Shown: positions 43,618-52,390, counted from the stretch's first letter. The stretch: 64,000 bases of DNA from Streptomyces violascens (GCF_014649955.1 NZ_BMUA01000005.1:124001-188000); one strand, 5' to 3'. The notes: generated by a model not told the origin, from the letters alone. Program-made: numbers and translations.

Positions 43618-44720
43618 CCGACTCCGTCGCGGAAGCCACCCCCGACCTTCTGTACTCGGAGGCCGAGGACGACCTCAGGGCGGCCGTGCGCTCCCTGCTC
43701 GCCGACCGCACCGACACCCCCGCCGCGCTCGCCCGCGCCGAGTCGGACACCCCGTACGACCCGGAGCTGTGGCGTTCGCTCGGCGCCGGGATGGACCTCG
43801 CGGGGCTGCTCGTCCCCGAGAAGCTCGGCGGACAGGGCGCCTCGCACCGCGAGGCCGCGGTGGTCCTGGAGGAGATCGGCCGCGCGGTGGCCCCGGTCCC
43901 GTACCTCACCAGCGCCGTCATCGCCACCGAGGGGCTCCTCGCGCTGGACCCCGAGGTCGACGAAGTCGCCTCTCTGCTCAGGGAGTTGGCGGCCGGGCGC
44001 CGGACCGCGGCTCTCGTCGTACCGTTCTCGGCGGGCCCGCACTCGGTGCGGCTGCCCGGGACGCTCGCCGGGACCGTCAGCGCCGTCGCCGACGCGGCCA
44101 CCGCCGATGTGCTGCTCGTGCCGACCGGCGAGGGCCTGTACGCCGTCGATGCCACCGATGCCGCGGTCACCCCGCTCACGCCGCTCGACCTGACCCGCCC
44201 GCTGGCGGCCGTCACCCTCGACGGCGTCACCGGCACGCGGCTCGCCGACGCGGACACCGCGCTCGCCGCCGTGCGCCGGGGCCTGCTTGCCGGGGCCGGG
44301 CTGCTCGCCTCCGAGCAACTGGGCGTCGCCGAGTGGTGCCTGACCGAGACGGTGACGTACACCCGCGAGCGCAAGCAGTTCAACCGGCCGGTCGGCTCCT
44401 TCCAGGCGCTCAAGCACCGGATGGCGCAGCTCTGGCTGGAGGTGGTCTCGGCGCGGGCCGCAGCCCGCAACGCCGCCGACGCACTCGCCACCGGCAGCCC
44501 CGAGGCGCCGCTCGCGGTGGCGGTCGCCCAGGCGTACTGCGCCCGGGTCGCCGTACACGCAGCCGAGGAGTGCGTGCAGCTGCACGGCGGCATCGGCATG
44601 ACGTGGGAGCACCCGGCCCACCTCTACCTGAAGCGCGCCAAGTCGGCCCAGATCGCGCTCGGTTCAGCGGGAGAACACCGCTCGGCGATCGCCGAACTGG
44701 TCGACCTGCAGGCACCCTGA
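43614..44720 (+). CDS. Acyl-CoA dehydrogenase, subunit 2 of a probable heteromeric pair
   Basis: This 368-residue protein is of the FadE27/FadE29-like branch. The N-terminal helical domain has LWRSLGAGMDLAGLLVPEKLGG. The middle beta domain is degenerate (ADVLLVPTGEGLYAVDATD), and the C-terminal helices contain TYTRERKQFNRPVGSFQALKH and CVQLHGGIGMTWEHPAHLY. The degenerate middle domain suggests it cannot work alone and pairs with subunit 1. It ends the operon and is followed by a strong terminator. Confidence 0.9.
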   Translation: MTDSVAEATPDLLYSEAEDDLRAAVRSLLADRTDTPAALARAESDTPYDPELWRSLGAGMDLAGLLVPEKLGGQGASHREAAVVLEEIGRAVAPVPYLTSAVIATEGLLALDPEVDEVASLLRELAAGRRTAALVVPFSAGPHSVRLPGTLAGTVSAVADAATADVLLVPTGEGLYAVDATDAAVTPLTPLDLTRPLAAVTLDGVTGTRLADADTALAAVRRGLLAGAGLLASEQLGVAEWCLTETVTYTRERKQFNRPVGSFQALKHRMAQLWLEVVSARAAARNAADALATGSPEAPLAVAVAQAYCARVAVHAAEECVQLHGGIGMTWEHPAHLYLKRAKSAQIALGSAGEHRSAIAELVDLQAP

Positions 44721-44746
44721 CGGCGGGTTTCCGCCGTCGCTTCGGT

Positions 44747-44793
44747 CGGCCCCGGTCCGCGCCCCCGCGCGCGGACCGGGGCCGGCCGTTTTT
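44747..44793 (+). terminator. Strong intrinsic terminator with T-run
   Basis: Arms CGGCCCCGGTCCGCG (44747-44761) and CGCGGACCGGGGCCG (44770-44784) form a 15-bp stem with an 8-nt loop, followed by TTTTT at 44789-44793. It ends the acyl-CoA dehydrogenase operon. The T-run abuts the nik promoter -35. Confidence 0.9.
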
Positions 44794-44820
44794 GACCACT
44801 CCTTTACATGCGGGTTTAAT
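44792..44820 (+). promoter_or_regulatory. Sigma-70-like promoter of the nik operon
   Basis: TTGACC (44792-44797) and TTTAAT (44815-44820) are separated by 17 bp, close to the HrdB consensus. Transcription would start near 44827, inside the Nur-type palindrome. Confidence 0.6.
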
Positions 44821-44837
44821 TGCGATTTGTTCGCAAT
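44819..44837. promoter_or_regulatory. Nur-type box (nickel-responsive repressor site)
   Basis: ATTGCGA-N5-TCGCAAT is a perfect 7-bp inverted repeat with a 5-nt spacer. The inner TTGCGA-N5-TCGCAA fits the Streptomyces Nur consensus tTGCaa-N5-ttGCAA. It overlaps the -10 and start point of the nikABCDE-like operon, as expected for nickel-dependent repression. Confidence 0.7.
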
Positions 44838-44870
44838 AGCAGTTGATCTTCAGCAAGGGGTGTGGGCCGC

Positions 44871-46466
44871 ATGACCGCCCGTTCCATACGTGCCGCGGCC
44901 GCAGCGGTACTGGCCGGGGCTCTCGCCGTCGGCACGGCCGCCTGCTCCAACCCGGGTGGTGGGGCGGCCGGGAGCGGCAAGAAGGATTCCGCGGTCGTCG
45001 GCATCGCCTACGAGCCCGAGACGCTCAGCCCGCTCCTCGGCTACGGCAAGGACGGCAACTCCAAGCTCTTCGACGGGCTGCTCACCTTCGACGCCGACAT
45101 GAGGCTGCGGCCGGCGCTGGCCACCGCGCTGCCCGAAGTGAGCGCGGACCGGCTGACCTACACGTACAAGCTGCGCCAAGGCGTGAAGTTCAGCGACGGC
45201 AAGCCGTTCTCGGCCAAGGACGTCGTGTTCACCTACACGAAGATCCTCGACCCGAAGACCAACAACCCGTCCAAGGGCGAACTCGACGCGGTGAAGTCCG
45301 TCGAGGCCAAGGGCGACGACACGGTGGTCTTCACCCTCAAGTACCCCTATGCCCCGTTCGCCGAGCGGACCGTGCTGCCCGTCGTCCCCGAACACGTCGC
45401 CGCCCAGCAGGACGTCAACTCGGGCGCCTTCTCCAGCGCGCCCGTCGGCACCGGCCCCTACACCCTCACCAAGTGGTCGAAGGGCGAGAAGATCACCTTC
45501 TCCGCGAACCCCTCGTACTGGGGCGGCGCGCCCGCCGTGAAGAAGTTCACGATGGCGATCATCAAGGACGACGACGTCCGCGCGACCCGGCTGCGCGTCG
45601 GCGACCTCGACGGCGCGATCCTGCCGCCCAACCTCGCCAAGACGTTCAAGGACGACAAGGGCAAGAAGACGTACGCGGCGAAGACGTACGACTACCGCAA
45701 CGTCACCCTGCCCACCGGCAACAAGGTCGCCGGTGACACCGCGGTGCGCCAGGCCCTCGATCTCGCCGTCGACCGCAGGGCCATGGTCGACCGCATCCTG
45801 GAAGGCGCGGGCAAGCCGGCCTACGGCCCGGTGCCGACCGGCAGCCCGTGGTTCGCCGCCGGCACCGAGCGCGCCCACGACCTCGGCAAGGCGCAGAAGT
45901 TCCTCGACGACGCGGGCTGGAAGCCGGGCGCCGACGGCATCCGCGAGAAGGACGGCGTCAAAGCCGCCTTCCCGCTCTGGTACCTCTCCGGCGACAAGCT
46001 CCGCCAGGACCACGCCCTCGCGTTCGCCTCCGACGCCAAGAAGGCGGGCATCGCCGTCACCGCCCAGGCAGGCACCTGGGAGGTCATCGAGCCCCGCATG
46101 AAGCAGGACGCGGTCCTCGCGGGGGGCGGATCCCCCGGAGACCCCGACTTCGACCAGTACAACCTGCTGAAGTCCTCGCTGGCGGGCGACGGCTTCAACA
46201 ACATGGCCTCGTATGCTAACGACACCGTCGACAAGGCCCTCGACGACGCCCGCAAGAGCGGCGACCAGGCCGTCCGCAAGACCGCGTACGACACCATCCA
46301 GCGCGAGCTCGTGAAGAACCCGGGGTACACCTTCCTCACCCACATCGACCACCTGTACGTCGTCAACGACAAGTGGAAGGGGCTTTCCACCCAGGTCGAA
46401 CCGCACGACCACGGGCTCGCGTCCGGCCCCTGGTGGGACGTCGAGAAGTGGACGCCGAAGAAGTGA
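44871..46466 (+). CDS. nikA: Nickel/peptide ABC transporter binding lipoprotein (NikA-like)
   Basis: This 531-residue protein has a signal ending in VGTAAC (lipobox). The DppA/NikA cluster-C binding fold shows YEPETLSPLLGYG, LRPALATALPEVSADRLTY, VKFSDGKPFSAKDVVFTY, GTGPYTLTKWSKGEKITF, and a C-terminal stretch with His residues (HIDHLY, EPHDHGL). ATG 44871 has AAGGGG 10 bp upstream. It heads a five-gene coupled operon whose promoter carries a Nur-type box, which argues for nickel rather than peptide as substrate, probably as a chelate. Confidence 0.88.
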   Translation: MTARSIRAAAAAVLAGALAVGTAACSNPGGGAAGSGKKDSAVVGIAYEPETLSPLLGYGKDGNSKLFDGLLTFDADMRLRPALATALPEVSADRLTYTYKLRQGVKFSDGKPFSAKDVVFTYTKILDPKTNNPSKGELDAVKSVEAKGDDTVVFTLKYPYAPFAERTVLPVVPEHVAAQQDVNSGAFSSAPVGTGPYTLTKWSKGEKITFSANPSYWGGAPAVKKFTMAIIKDDDVRATRLRVGDLDGAILPPNLAKTFKDDKGKKTYAAKTYDYRNVTLPTGNKVAGDTAVRQALDLAVDRRAMVDRILEGAGKPAYGPVPTGSPWFAAGTERAHDLGKAQKFLDDAGWKPGADGIREKDGVKAAFPLWYLSGDKLRQDHALAFASDAKKAGIAVTAQAGTWEVIEPRMKQDAVLAGGGSPGDPDFDQYNLLKSSLAGDGFNNMASYANDTVDKALDDARKSGDQAVRKTAYDTIQRELVKNPGYTFLTHIDHLYVVNDKWKGLSTQVEPHDHGLASGPWWDVEKWTPKK

Positions 46467-47455
46467 GCCGCCGCCTCCCGTGGGGGGCGATGGGCCGCAT
46501 GACGGGGCGGCGGATCCTGTCCGCCGTCCCCGTCCTGCTCGCCGTCACCTTCGGCGTCTTCGCCGTCGCCGCCGCGTCCCCCTTCGACCCCGTCAAGGCG
46601 TACGCGGGCACCGCCGGACTCACCGCCTCCCAGGCCGATCTGGACCAGCTGCGCGCCAACCTCGGCGTGGACCAGCCGCTCGTCCGGCGCTGGTGGGACT
46701 GGCTGAGCTCGGCCCTCACCGGCGACCTCGGCGACTCCAGCGTGCTGCGCCAGCCCGTCGCCGACGTCATCGCCGAACGCATCGGCTGGTCGGCACTCCT
46801 CGCCACCGCCGCCTTCGCGATCGCGGTCCTGCTCGGCACCGCGCTCGGCGTGCTCGCCGCGCGCCGCCGCGGCGGCTGGCTCGACCGCTGCGTCAGCTCC
46901 GCCGCCTACACCCTCGAAGCCGCCCCCGCCTTCTGGCTCGGCCTGCTCGCCATCTGGTTCTTCGCGCTCGAACTCGGCGCGCTGCCGGCCGGGGGCCTGA
47001 CCGACACCGCGAGCGACACGGTCACCCCCGGCCAGGTCATCAGCCACCTCGTGCTCCCGGCGGGCGTGCTCGGCCTGTCCCAACTGCCCTGGTTCTTCCT
47101 GTACGTACGCCAAGGCGTCGGCGACGCGCTGGACGAGGACCCCGTGCGCGGCGCACGGGCGCGCGGCCTCGCCGAACGCACCGTCCTGACCGGCCACGCC
47201 CTGCGCTCCGGCATGCTCCCCATGCTGACCCTGATCGGCTCCCGCGTCCCCGAACTGATCACCGGTGCGCTGCTCGTCGAGACGGTCTTCAGCTGGCCCG
47301 GCATCGCCGCCGCCACCGTGCAGGCCGCGACCTCCGTCGACTTCCCGCTGCTCGCCGCCCTCACGGTGCTCGCGACCGCCGCCGTGCTCCTCGGCAACCT
47401 GCTCTCCGACCTCCTTTACGGACTCGCCGACCCGAGGGTGGGATTCGATGGCTGA
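46463..47455 (+). CDS. nikB: Nickel ABC transporter permease NikB-like
   Basis: This 330-residue membrane protein is of the DppB/OppB/NikB class, with about six transmembrane segments. N-terminal features are GRRILSAVPVLLAVTFGVFAV and DQLRANLGVDQPLVRRWWDWL. The EAA loop is ARARGLAERTVLTGHALRSGMLPMLTLIG and VETVFSWPGI lies near the end. The GTG at 46463 overlaps the nikA stop (GTGA) and is preferred; ATGs at 46490 and 46499 are possible. It forms the channel with NikC. Confidence 0.88.
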   Translation: MSRRLPWGAMGRMTGRRILSAVPVLLAVTFGVFAVAAASPFDPVKAYAGTAGLTASQADLDQLRANLGVDQPLVRRWWDWLSSALTGDLGDSSVLRQPVADVIAERIGWSALLATAAFAIAVLLGTALGVLAARRRGGWLDRCVSSAAYTLEAAPAFWLGLLAIWFFALELGALPAGGLTDTASDTVTPGQVISHLVLPAGVLGLSQLPWFFLYVRQGVGDALDEDPVRGARARGLAERTVLTGHALRSGMLPMLTLIGSRVPELITGALLVETVFSWPGIAAATVQAATSVDFPLLAALTVLATAAVLLGNLLSDLLYGLADPRVGFDG

Positions 47456-48317
47456 CGCCCGCCAGAGCCCGCTGCAAAAGGTCCTTGGTCGGTCCACCCG
47501 CACCCTGCGCGTCCGCGCCTCGGTGATCATCATGGCTGTCGTCGTGCTCGCCGTCGTCCTTGTACCGCCGCTGGCCCAGCTCGACCAACAGGCCGTGGAC
47601 CTCGCCCAAAAGCTCCGACCTCCGTCCTGGGCCCACCCGTTCGGCACCGATGACGTCGGCCGCGACCTGCTGCTCCGCTGCGTGTACGGGCTGCGCGTCT
47701 CGCTGATGGTGGGCGCCGTCGCAGCCCTCGCCGCAACCCTCATCGGCACGGCGGTCGGCGCGGCCGCCGGAGCCTTCGGCGGCTGGACCGACCGGGTTGT
47801 CATGCGGCTCGTCGACACCTGCTCGTCCGTACCGCACCTGCTGCTCGGCATCTTCGTCGTGGCGATGTTCCGACCGGGGGTGTGGCCGGTCGTGGCGTCG
47901 GTCGCGCTGACGCACTGGCTGTCGACGGCCCGCATCGTCCGCTCCGAAATCCTGTCCCTGCGCTCGCGCCCGTTCATCGACGCGGCGATCTCGGGCGGTG
48001 CCTCGCGGTGGCGGGTGACGGTACGTCATCTACTGCCCGGTGTGGTGCCGCAAGCCGGTCTCGCGGCCGTTCTTATGGTGCCGCACGCCATGTGGCACGA
48101 GTCCGCCCTGTCCTTCCTCGGCCTCGGTCTGCCCGCCCACCAGGCCAGCCTAGGCAACCTCGTCCAGAGCGCGCGCGGCTCGCTGCTCGCGGGGGACTGG
48201 TGGCCGACCCTGTTCCCCGGCCTCCTCCTGATCCTGCCAACCCTCGCCATCGCGGGCCTGGTCGGAGCCTGGCGGGAACGGCTGAGCCCGCGCCGCCGAT
48301 CGGAGCTGATGCTGTGA
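47448..48317 (+). CDS. nikC: Nickel ABC transporter permease NikC-like
   Basis: This 289-residue membrane protein is of the DppC/NikC class. HPFGTDDVGRDLLLRCVYGLRVSL follows the first transmembrane segment, the EAA loop is AAISGGASRWRVTVRHLLPGVVP, and SALSFLGLGLPAHQASLGNLV lies near the end. ATG 47448 overlaps nikB by 8 bp and its stop overlaps the GTG of nikD. Together with NikB it makes the translocation pore. Confidence 0.92.
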   Translation: MADARQSPLQKVLGRSTRTLRVRASVIIMAVVVLAVVLVPPLAQLDQQAVDLAQKLRPPSWAHPFGTDDVGRDLLLRCVYGLRVSLMVGAVAALAATLIGTAVGAAAGAFGGWTDRVVMRLVDTCSSVPHLLLGIFVVAMFRPGVWPVVASVALTHWLSTARIVRSEILSLRSRPFIDAAISGGASRWRVTVRHLLPGVVPQAGLAAVLMVPHAMWHESALSFLGLGLPAHQASLGNLVQSARGSLLAGDWWPTLFPGLLLILPTLAIAGLVGAWRERLSPRRRSELML

Positions 48318-49282
48318 CCGCCGGGACCCTCAATGCGACCCTGTCCGTACGGAACCTGTCCGTACGCTTCCGGATGCGGGGCGGCCGACACATCGCCGCC
48401 GTCACCGATGCCTCCTTCGACCTGGCGGTGGGGGAGTGCCTCGCGCTCGTCGGCGAGAGCGGCTGCGGAAAGTCGGTCCTCGCCTCCGCGCTGCTCGGCC
48501 TGCTGCCCGCCAACGCCGAATGCGAGGGTGCCGCGCTGCTCGACGACGGCACGGACCTGATCACCGCCGGCGAGCGGCTGCTCGCCCGCACGGTACGGGG
48601 CCGGCGCATCGGCCTCGTACCGCAGAGCCCGGCCGCCCACCTGACCCCAGTACGCACCGTGAGTAGTCAACTGTCCGAGACCATAAGGGAGTTGAGGCCT
48701 GTCCCGCGCCAAGAGCGGCGTGCCGCCGCGCACGCCGCTGCCGGGCGGGCGGCCTTCCCGGCCGACCACCTGGACCGCTACCCGCACGAACTGTCCGGCG
48801 GCCTCGCCCAGCGCGCCGCGACCGCCCTCGCCCTCGTCGGTGACGCACCCCTGCTGCTCGCCGACGAGCCGACGACGGGGCTCGACCGCGCGCTGGTCGA
48901 GCGCACGGCCGACGAACTGCGCCGCACCGTGGACGAGGGCCGCGCCCTGCTGATGATCACGCACGACCTCGCTGCGGCCGCCCGGATCGCGGACCGGGTC
49001 GCCGTGATGTACGCGGGCCGGATCGTCGAACTCGCCGACGCCACCAGGTTCTTCGGCGAGCCGGGTCCCCTTCACCCGTACGCTCGTGGTCTGCTCGATG
49101 CCCTGCCGGAACGGTCCTTCCAGCCCATCCCCGGTATGCCGCCGGAGCTGGGAGACCTCCCGGCGGGGTGCGCGTTCGCACCCCGCTGCGACCTGGCCGA
49201 CGCGCTCTGCGGCACCCAGCCGCGGTTCGACGGCCGGGTCGCCTGCCACCACGCCCACACGGAGGACCCCAGCCGTGCTTGA
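48314..49282 (+). CDS. nikD: Nickel ABC transporter ATPase NikD-like
   Basis: This 322-residue protein has Walker A GESGCGKSV, Q-loop LVPQSPAAHLTPV, signature LSGGLAQRA, Walker B LLLADEPTTGLD and switch His in ITHDLAAA. The C-terminal oligopeptide-transporter extension contains the cysteines of GCAFAPRCDLADALC, a known feature of DppD/OppD-type ATPases. The start is GTG in a GTGA overlap with nikC. Its first codons contain the direct repeat TGTCCGTACG, of unknown meaning. Confidence 0.92.
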   Translation: MTAGTLNATLSVRNLSVRFRMRGGRHIAAVTDASFDLAVGECLALVGESGCGKSVLASALLGLLPANAECEGAALLDDGTDLITAGERLLARTVRGRRIGLVPQSPAAHLTPVRTVSSQLSETIRELRPVPRQERRAAAHAAAGRAAFPADHLDRYPHELSGGLAQRAATALALVGDAPLLLADEPTTGLDRALVERTADELRRTVDEGRALLMITHDLAAAARIADRVAVMYAGRIVELADATRFFGEPGPLHPYARGLLDALPERSFQPIPGMPPELGDLPAGCAFAPRCDLADALCGTQPRFDGRVACHHAHTEDPSRA

Positions 49283-49934
49283 GCTCAGCAACATCACAGC
49301 CGGTTACGAGCGGGGCAAGCCCGTCGTACGTGACGTGAGCCTGGCCGTGTCCCGCGGCGAGGCGGTCGGTCTGCTCGGCCCCAGCGGTTGCGGCAAGTCC
49401 ACCCTGGCCAGGGTCGCCGCCCTGCTGCACCGGCCCGACGCCGGGACGGTCGTCCTGGACGGCACCACGGTCACCGACTACCGCCACCGCGCTCCGCGCG
49501 CCCTGCGCACCACCGTGGGCGTCGTCTTCCAGTCGCCCCGGCTCTCCGCCGACCCGAGGCTGCGGCTGCGCGACCTGATCGCCGAACCCCTGAAGGCGAC
49601 CGGGCGGCGGATCGAGATCCGCGAGCGGGTCGACGAACTGGCCCGTGCGGTCGGCCTCGGCGGCGACCTCCTGACCCGCAGCGTCCACGAGGTCAGCGAC
49701 GGCCAGCTCCAACGCGCCTGCCTGGCACGGGCGTTGGTGCTGCGTCCGCGCCTGCTGATCTGCGACGAGATGACCGCGATGCTGGACGCCTCGACGACGG
49801 CCGCGCTGGTCGCGGCGGTCGAGAACTACCGTCGCGAGACGCAGGCATCCCTGCTGGCCGTCGGCCACGACCAGGTCCTCCTCGACCGCTGGTGCGACCG
49901 CACGGTCAGCTGGGACGTCCCGCCGCCGGCCTGA
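49275..49934 (+). CDS. nikE: Nickel ABC transporter ATPase NikE-like
   Basis: This 219-residue protein has Walker A GPSGCGKST, Q-loop VVFQSPRLSADPR, a slightly degenerate signature VSDGQLQRA, Walker B LLICDEMTAMLD with Met replacing the usual Pro after the Glu, and switch His in VGHDQVLL. It is shorter than NikD because it lacks the C-terminal extension. The GTG at 49275 overlaps nikD by 8 bp and has GGAGGA 8 bp upstream. It is the last gene of the nik operon. Confidence 0.92.
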   Translation: MLELSNITAGYERGKPVVRDVSLAVSRGEAVGLLGPSGCGKSTLARVAALLHRPDAGTVVLDGTTVTDYRHRAPRALRTTVGVVFQSPRLSADPRLRLRDLIAEPLKATGRRIEIRERVDELARAVGLGGDLLTRSVHEVSDGQLQRACLARALVLRPRLLICDEMTAMLDASTTAALVAAVENYRRETQASLLAVGHDQVLLDRWCDRTVSWDVPPPA

Positions 49935-49991
49935 CCGGCAGGTGACGGCGGGGCGAAGGACCGGCCAACTCTGCTCAGTCATGCATCAGTT

Positions 49992-50906
49992 GTGAGCAGG
50001 CCCCACGCATACTCGGTCGCGTCCGGTCCCTCGTTCCCCGGGAGCGCACCCACGGCCCACCTCACCCGTCGCAGCGCTGTCACCGCCCTCGCCGCAGCCG
50101 TCGCCGTGCCCGTCCTGGCCGGCACCGCCCGCGCGGCCGGGCATCCCTCCGGCCCCAGACCCCTGCGCAGAACCCACGCGCACAACGACTACGAGCACAC
50201 CCACCCCCTCTTCGACGCCCTCGGCCACGGCTTCACCAGCGTCGAGGCCGACATCTTCCTCGTCGACGGCCAGCTTCTCGTCGGCCACGACCCCACCGAG
50301 CTCGACCCGAGCCGCACCCTCGAATCCCTCTACCTCGACCCGCTGCACAAGCTGATCCGCGCCAACCACGGCTCGGTGTACCGGGGTTACCGCCACCCGC
50401 TCCAGCTGCTCATCGACATCAAGACCGAGGGGGCGGCCACCTATCTCGAACTCGACCGGCACCTCGTCCCGTACCGCCATCTCTTCAGCTCGTACGCACA
50501 CGGCCGGGTGCATACCAGTGCCATCACCGCGGTCGTCTCCGGCGACCGGGGCGCCCGTACGCCCATGGAGGCGCAGCAGGTGCGGTACGCCTTCTACGAC
50601 GGGCGGCTCGACGACCTCGGGACGGCCGCCACCGCCTCCTTCATCCCGCTGATCAGCGAGGCATGGACCGACCACTTCACCTGGACCGGCGCCGGACCCT
50701 TCCCCGCCGCCGAACGCGCCCTGCTGCACGACCTGGTGGCCCGCACCCATGCGGGGCGCCGGCAGCTGAGGTTCTGGGCGACCCCGGACGTCGCCGGGCC
50801 CGAACGCGGCGCCCTGTGGCGCGAGCTGTACACCGCCGGGATCGACTGGTTCAACACCGACGACCTCGCCGGACTCGAAGCCTTCCTCCGCGGCCACGGC
50901 GCGTAG
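49992..50906 (+). CDS. Exported PI-PLC/GDPD-like phosphodiesterase (AIM6-like)
   Basis: This protein of about 304 residues has a Tat-like signal (TRRSAVTALAAAVAVPVL, ending ARAAG). A TIM-barrel phosphodiesterase start follows: RTHAHNDYEHTHPLFDALGHG and SVEADIFLVDGQLLVGHD. It recalls the catalytic His and metal-binding Glu/Asp of glycerophosphodiester phosphodiesterases and PI-specific phospholipases C, closest to the AIM6-like branch. LLIDIKTEG later matches the GDPD motif. The GTG at 49992 has no clear ribosome site, so the start is uncertain. It stands alone after the nik operon. Confidence 0.75.
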   Translation: MSRPHAYSVASGPSFPGSAPTAHLTRRSAVTALAAAVAVPVLAGTARAAGHPSGPRPLRRTHAHNDYEHTHPLFDALGHGFTSVEADIFLVDGQLLVGHDPTELDPSRTLESLYLDPLHKLIRANHGSVYRGYRHPLQLLIDIKTEGAATYLELDRHLVPYRHLFSSYAHGRVHTSAITAVVSGDRGARTPMEAQQVRYAFYDGRLDDLGTAATASFIPLISEAWTDHFTWTGAGPFPAAERALLHDLVARTHAGRRQLRFWATPDVAGPERGALWRELYTAGIDWFNTDDLAGLEAFLRGHGA

Positions 50907-50954
50907 CGGCATCACGCGCAGTCAACACCCGTACGGGGGACATGTCTTGAACCG

Positions 50955-51218
50955 GTGAACAGCGCCTCCTCCGCCACACTGACGCCCGAGTGCCGCGATT
51001 CGGCGCGGCGGAGGAGGCTCGTCATGGCTGTATCGGTCTCGGTGGTCCTACTGCTGCTCGTGCTCGCGGTGATCTTCCTGCGGAGCGGCGGGCTCAAGCC
51101 CTCCCACGCGATCGTCTGCGCGCTGCTCGGCTTCGTCCTGGCCGGTACGAGCATGGCGACCACCATCCAGGACGGCCTCAACGCGACAGCCGGTGTGGTC
51201 GGTAGCCTCAAGCCATGA
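50955..51218 (+). CDS. Small membrane protein of unknown function
   Basis: This 87-residue protein has a basic N-terminus (ARRRR) and two hydrophobic segments (AVSVSVVLLLLVLAVIFL and AIVCALLGFVLAGTSMA). A short amphipathic tail DGLNATAGVVGSL follows. Small two-helix proteins of this layout are common in Streptomyces, but I do not know a function. The start is GTG at 50955 with a weak ribosome site. Its stop overlaps the ATG of the AlkZ-like gene, so the two are coupled. Confidence 0.65.
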   Translation: MNSASSATLTPECRDSARRRRLVMAVSVSVVLLLLVLAVIFLRSGGLKPSHAIVCALLGFVLAGTSMATTIQDGLNATAGVVGSLKP

Positions 51219-52390
51219 CCAAGGCCCGCCGGAAGATCACCGCCGAGGAGCGGCGCGCCCGTCTCGGCGCCCGCCACCTGCTCAGCCCCGCCGCCCGCGC
51301 ACGTACACCGGAGGCGGTCGCCGAGGCGGTGCTCGGCCTGCACGCCACGGACCCCGCGTCCGTCTACCTCAGCGTCGCCGCCCGGCTGAAGGACCCCTCG
51401 GTGGCGGACCTGGAGCGCGCACTGTACGAGGACCACACGCTGGTGCGGATGCTCTGCATGCGGCGCACCATGTTCGTGGTGCCGCGCGAGCTCGCCCCCG
51501 TCGTGGACGCTTCGACCGCCCGCGCCGTCGCGGCCCGCGAACGCAGGAACCTCGCCAAGGTCATCCAGGAACAGCTCGGTTTCGACGAGCGCTGGTTCGC
51601 CGCGACCGAGGCCGCGGTGCTGGCCGCGCTTGAGCGCCGAGGAGAGGCGACCGCCGCCCAACTGGCCGACGACGTACCCGACCTGAAGTCACAGATCGTC
51701 CAGTCCGAGGGCAAGCCGTACGAGGCCCGGCCCCGCATCACCAGCCGGTTCCTTGGTGTGATGGCCGCCGAGAGCCGCATCCGGCGCGGCCGGCCGCTCG
51801 GCACCTGGGCCTCCAGCCAGTACCGCTGGATCCCCGCCGAACCGCACCCCGACCTGCCCCTCGACGAGGCCAAGGCGGAGCTCGCGGCGCGGTACCTGGC
51901 CGCGTTCGGGCCCGCCACCGCGGAGGACGTCAAGTGGTGGACGGGGTGGACGCTCACCGACACCCGCAAGGCCCTTGCCCGCACCGAGGCGGTCGAGGTC
52001 GACCTCGACGCCGGTCCGGGGCACGCGCTGCCCGCCCACCTCGAACCCCCTGCCGAGCCCGAGCCCTGGGCGGCGCTCCTTCCCGCCCTCGATCCCACCC
52101 CCATGGGCTGGCGGCATCGTGACTGGTACCTCGATGCCGCGCATGTGGCCGAACTCTTCGACACGAACGGGAACATCGGGCCCAGTGTGTGGTGGAACGG
52201 GCGGGTTGTGGGCGGGTGGGCCCAGCGGGGCGACGGGTCGATCGTTACGGAGGTCCTCGCCGGGGCGGGGGTGGGGCGGGATGCGCGGGCGGCGATCGCC
52301 GCCGAAGCTGATCGGCTTGCTGCGTTCTTCGGCTCTGTGCGCATCAAGCCGAGCTTCCGCACCCCGCTTGAGCGGAGGCTCGCTCAGTAA
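51215..52390 (+). CDS. Winged-helix AlkZ-like (HTH_42) protein
   Basis: This 391-residue protein is of the AlkZ/YcaQ superfamily, which includes DNA glycosylases that excise bulky alkylated bases and interstrand crosslinks. Recognisable parts are AVLGLHATDPASVYLSVAARL, LVRMLCMRRTMFVVP, WASSQYRW and WWTGWTLTDTRKAL. The site that in AlkZ reads Gln-x-Gln is here His43-Ala-Thr45, so catalysis may differ or be absent. Some relatives lie beside DNA-damaging natural product genes, but none is seen here. It is coupled to the small membrane protein upstream. Confidence 0.8.
   Translation: MTKARRKITAEERRARLGARHLLSPAARARTPEAVAEAVLGLHATDPASVYLSVAARLKDPSVADLERALYEDHTLVRMLCMRRTMFVVPRELAPVVDASTARAVAARERRNLAKVIQEQLGFDERWFAATEAAVLAALERRGEATAAQLADDVPDLKSQIVQSEGKPYEARPRITSRFLGVMAAESRIRRGRPLGTWASSQYRWIPAEPHPDLPLDEAKAELAARYLAAFGPATAEDVKWWTGWTLTDTRKALARTEAVEVDLDAGPGHALPAHLEPPAEPEPWAALLPALDPTPMGWRHRDWYLDAAHVAELFDTNGNIGPSVWWNGRVVGGWAQRGDGSIVTEVLAGAGVGRDARAAIAAEADRLAAFFGSVRIKPSFRTPLERRLAQ

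Noticed and set aside
44819..44837. Zur or other Fur-family box instead of Nur
   Set aside because: Zinc boxes in Streptomyces are AT-rich (TGAAAATGATTTTCA-like). The TTGCGA-N5-TCGCAA arms fit the nickel regulator better, and the operon is NikABCDE-like.
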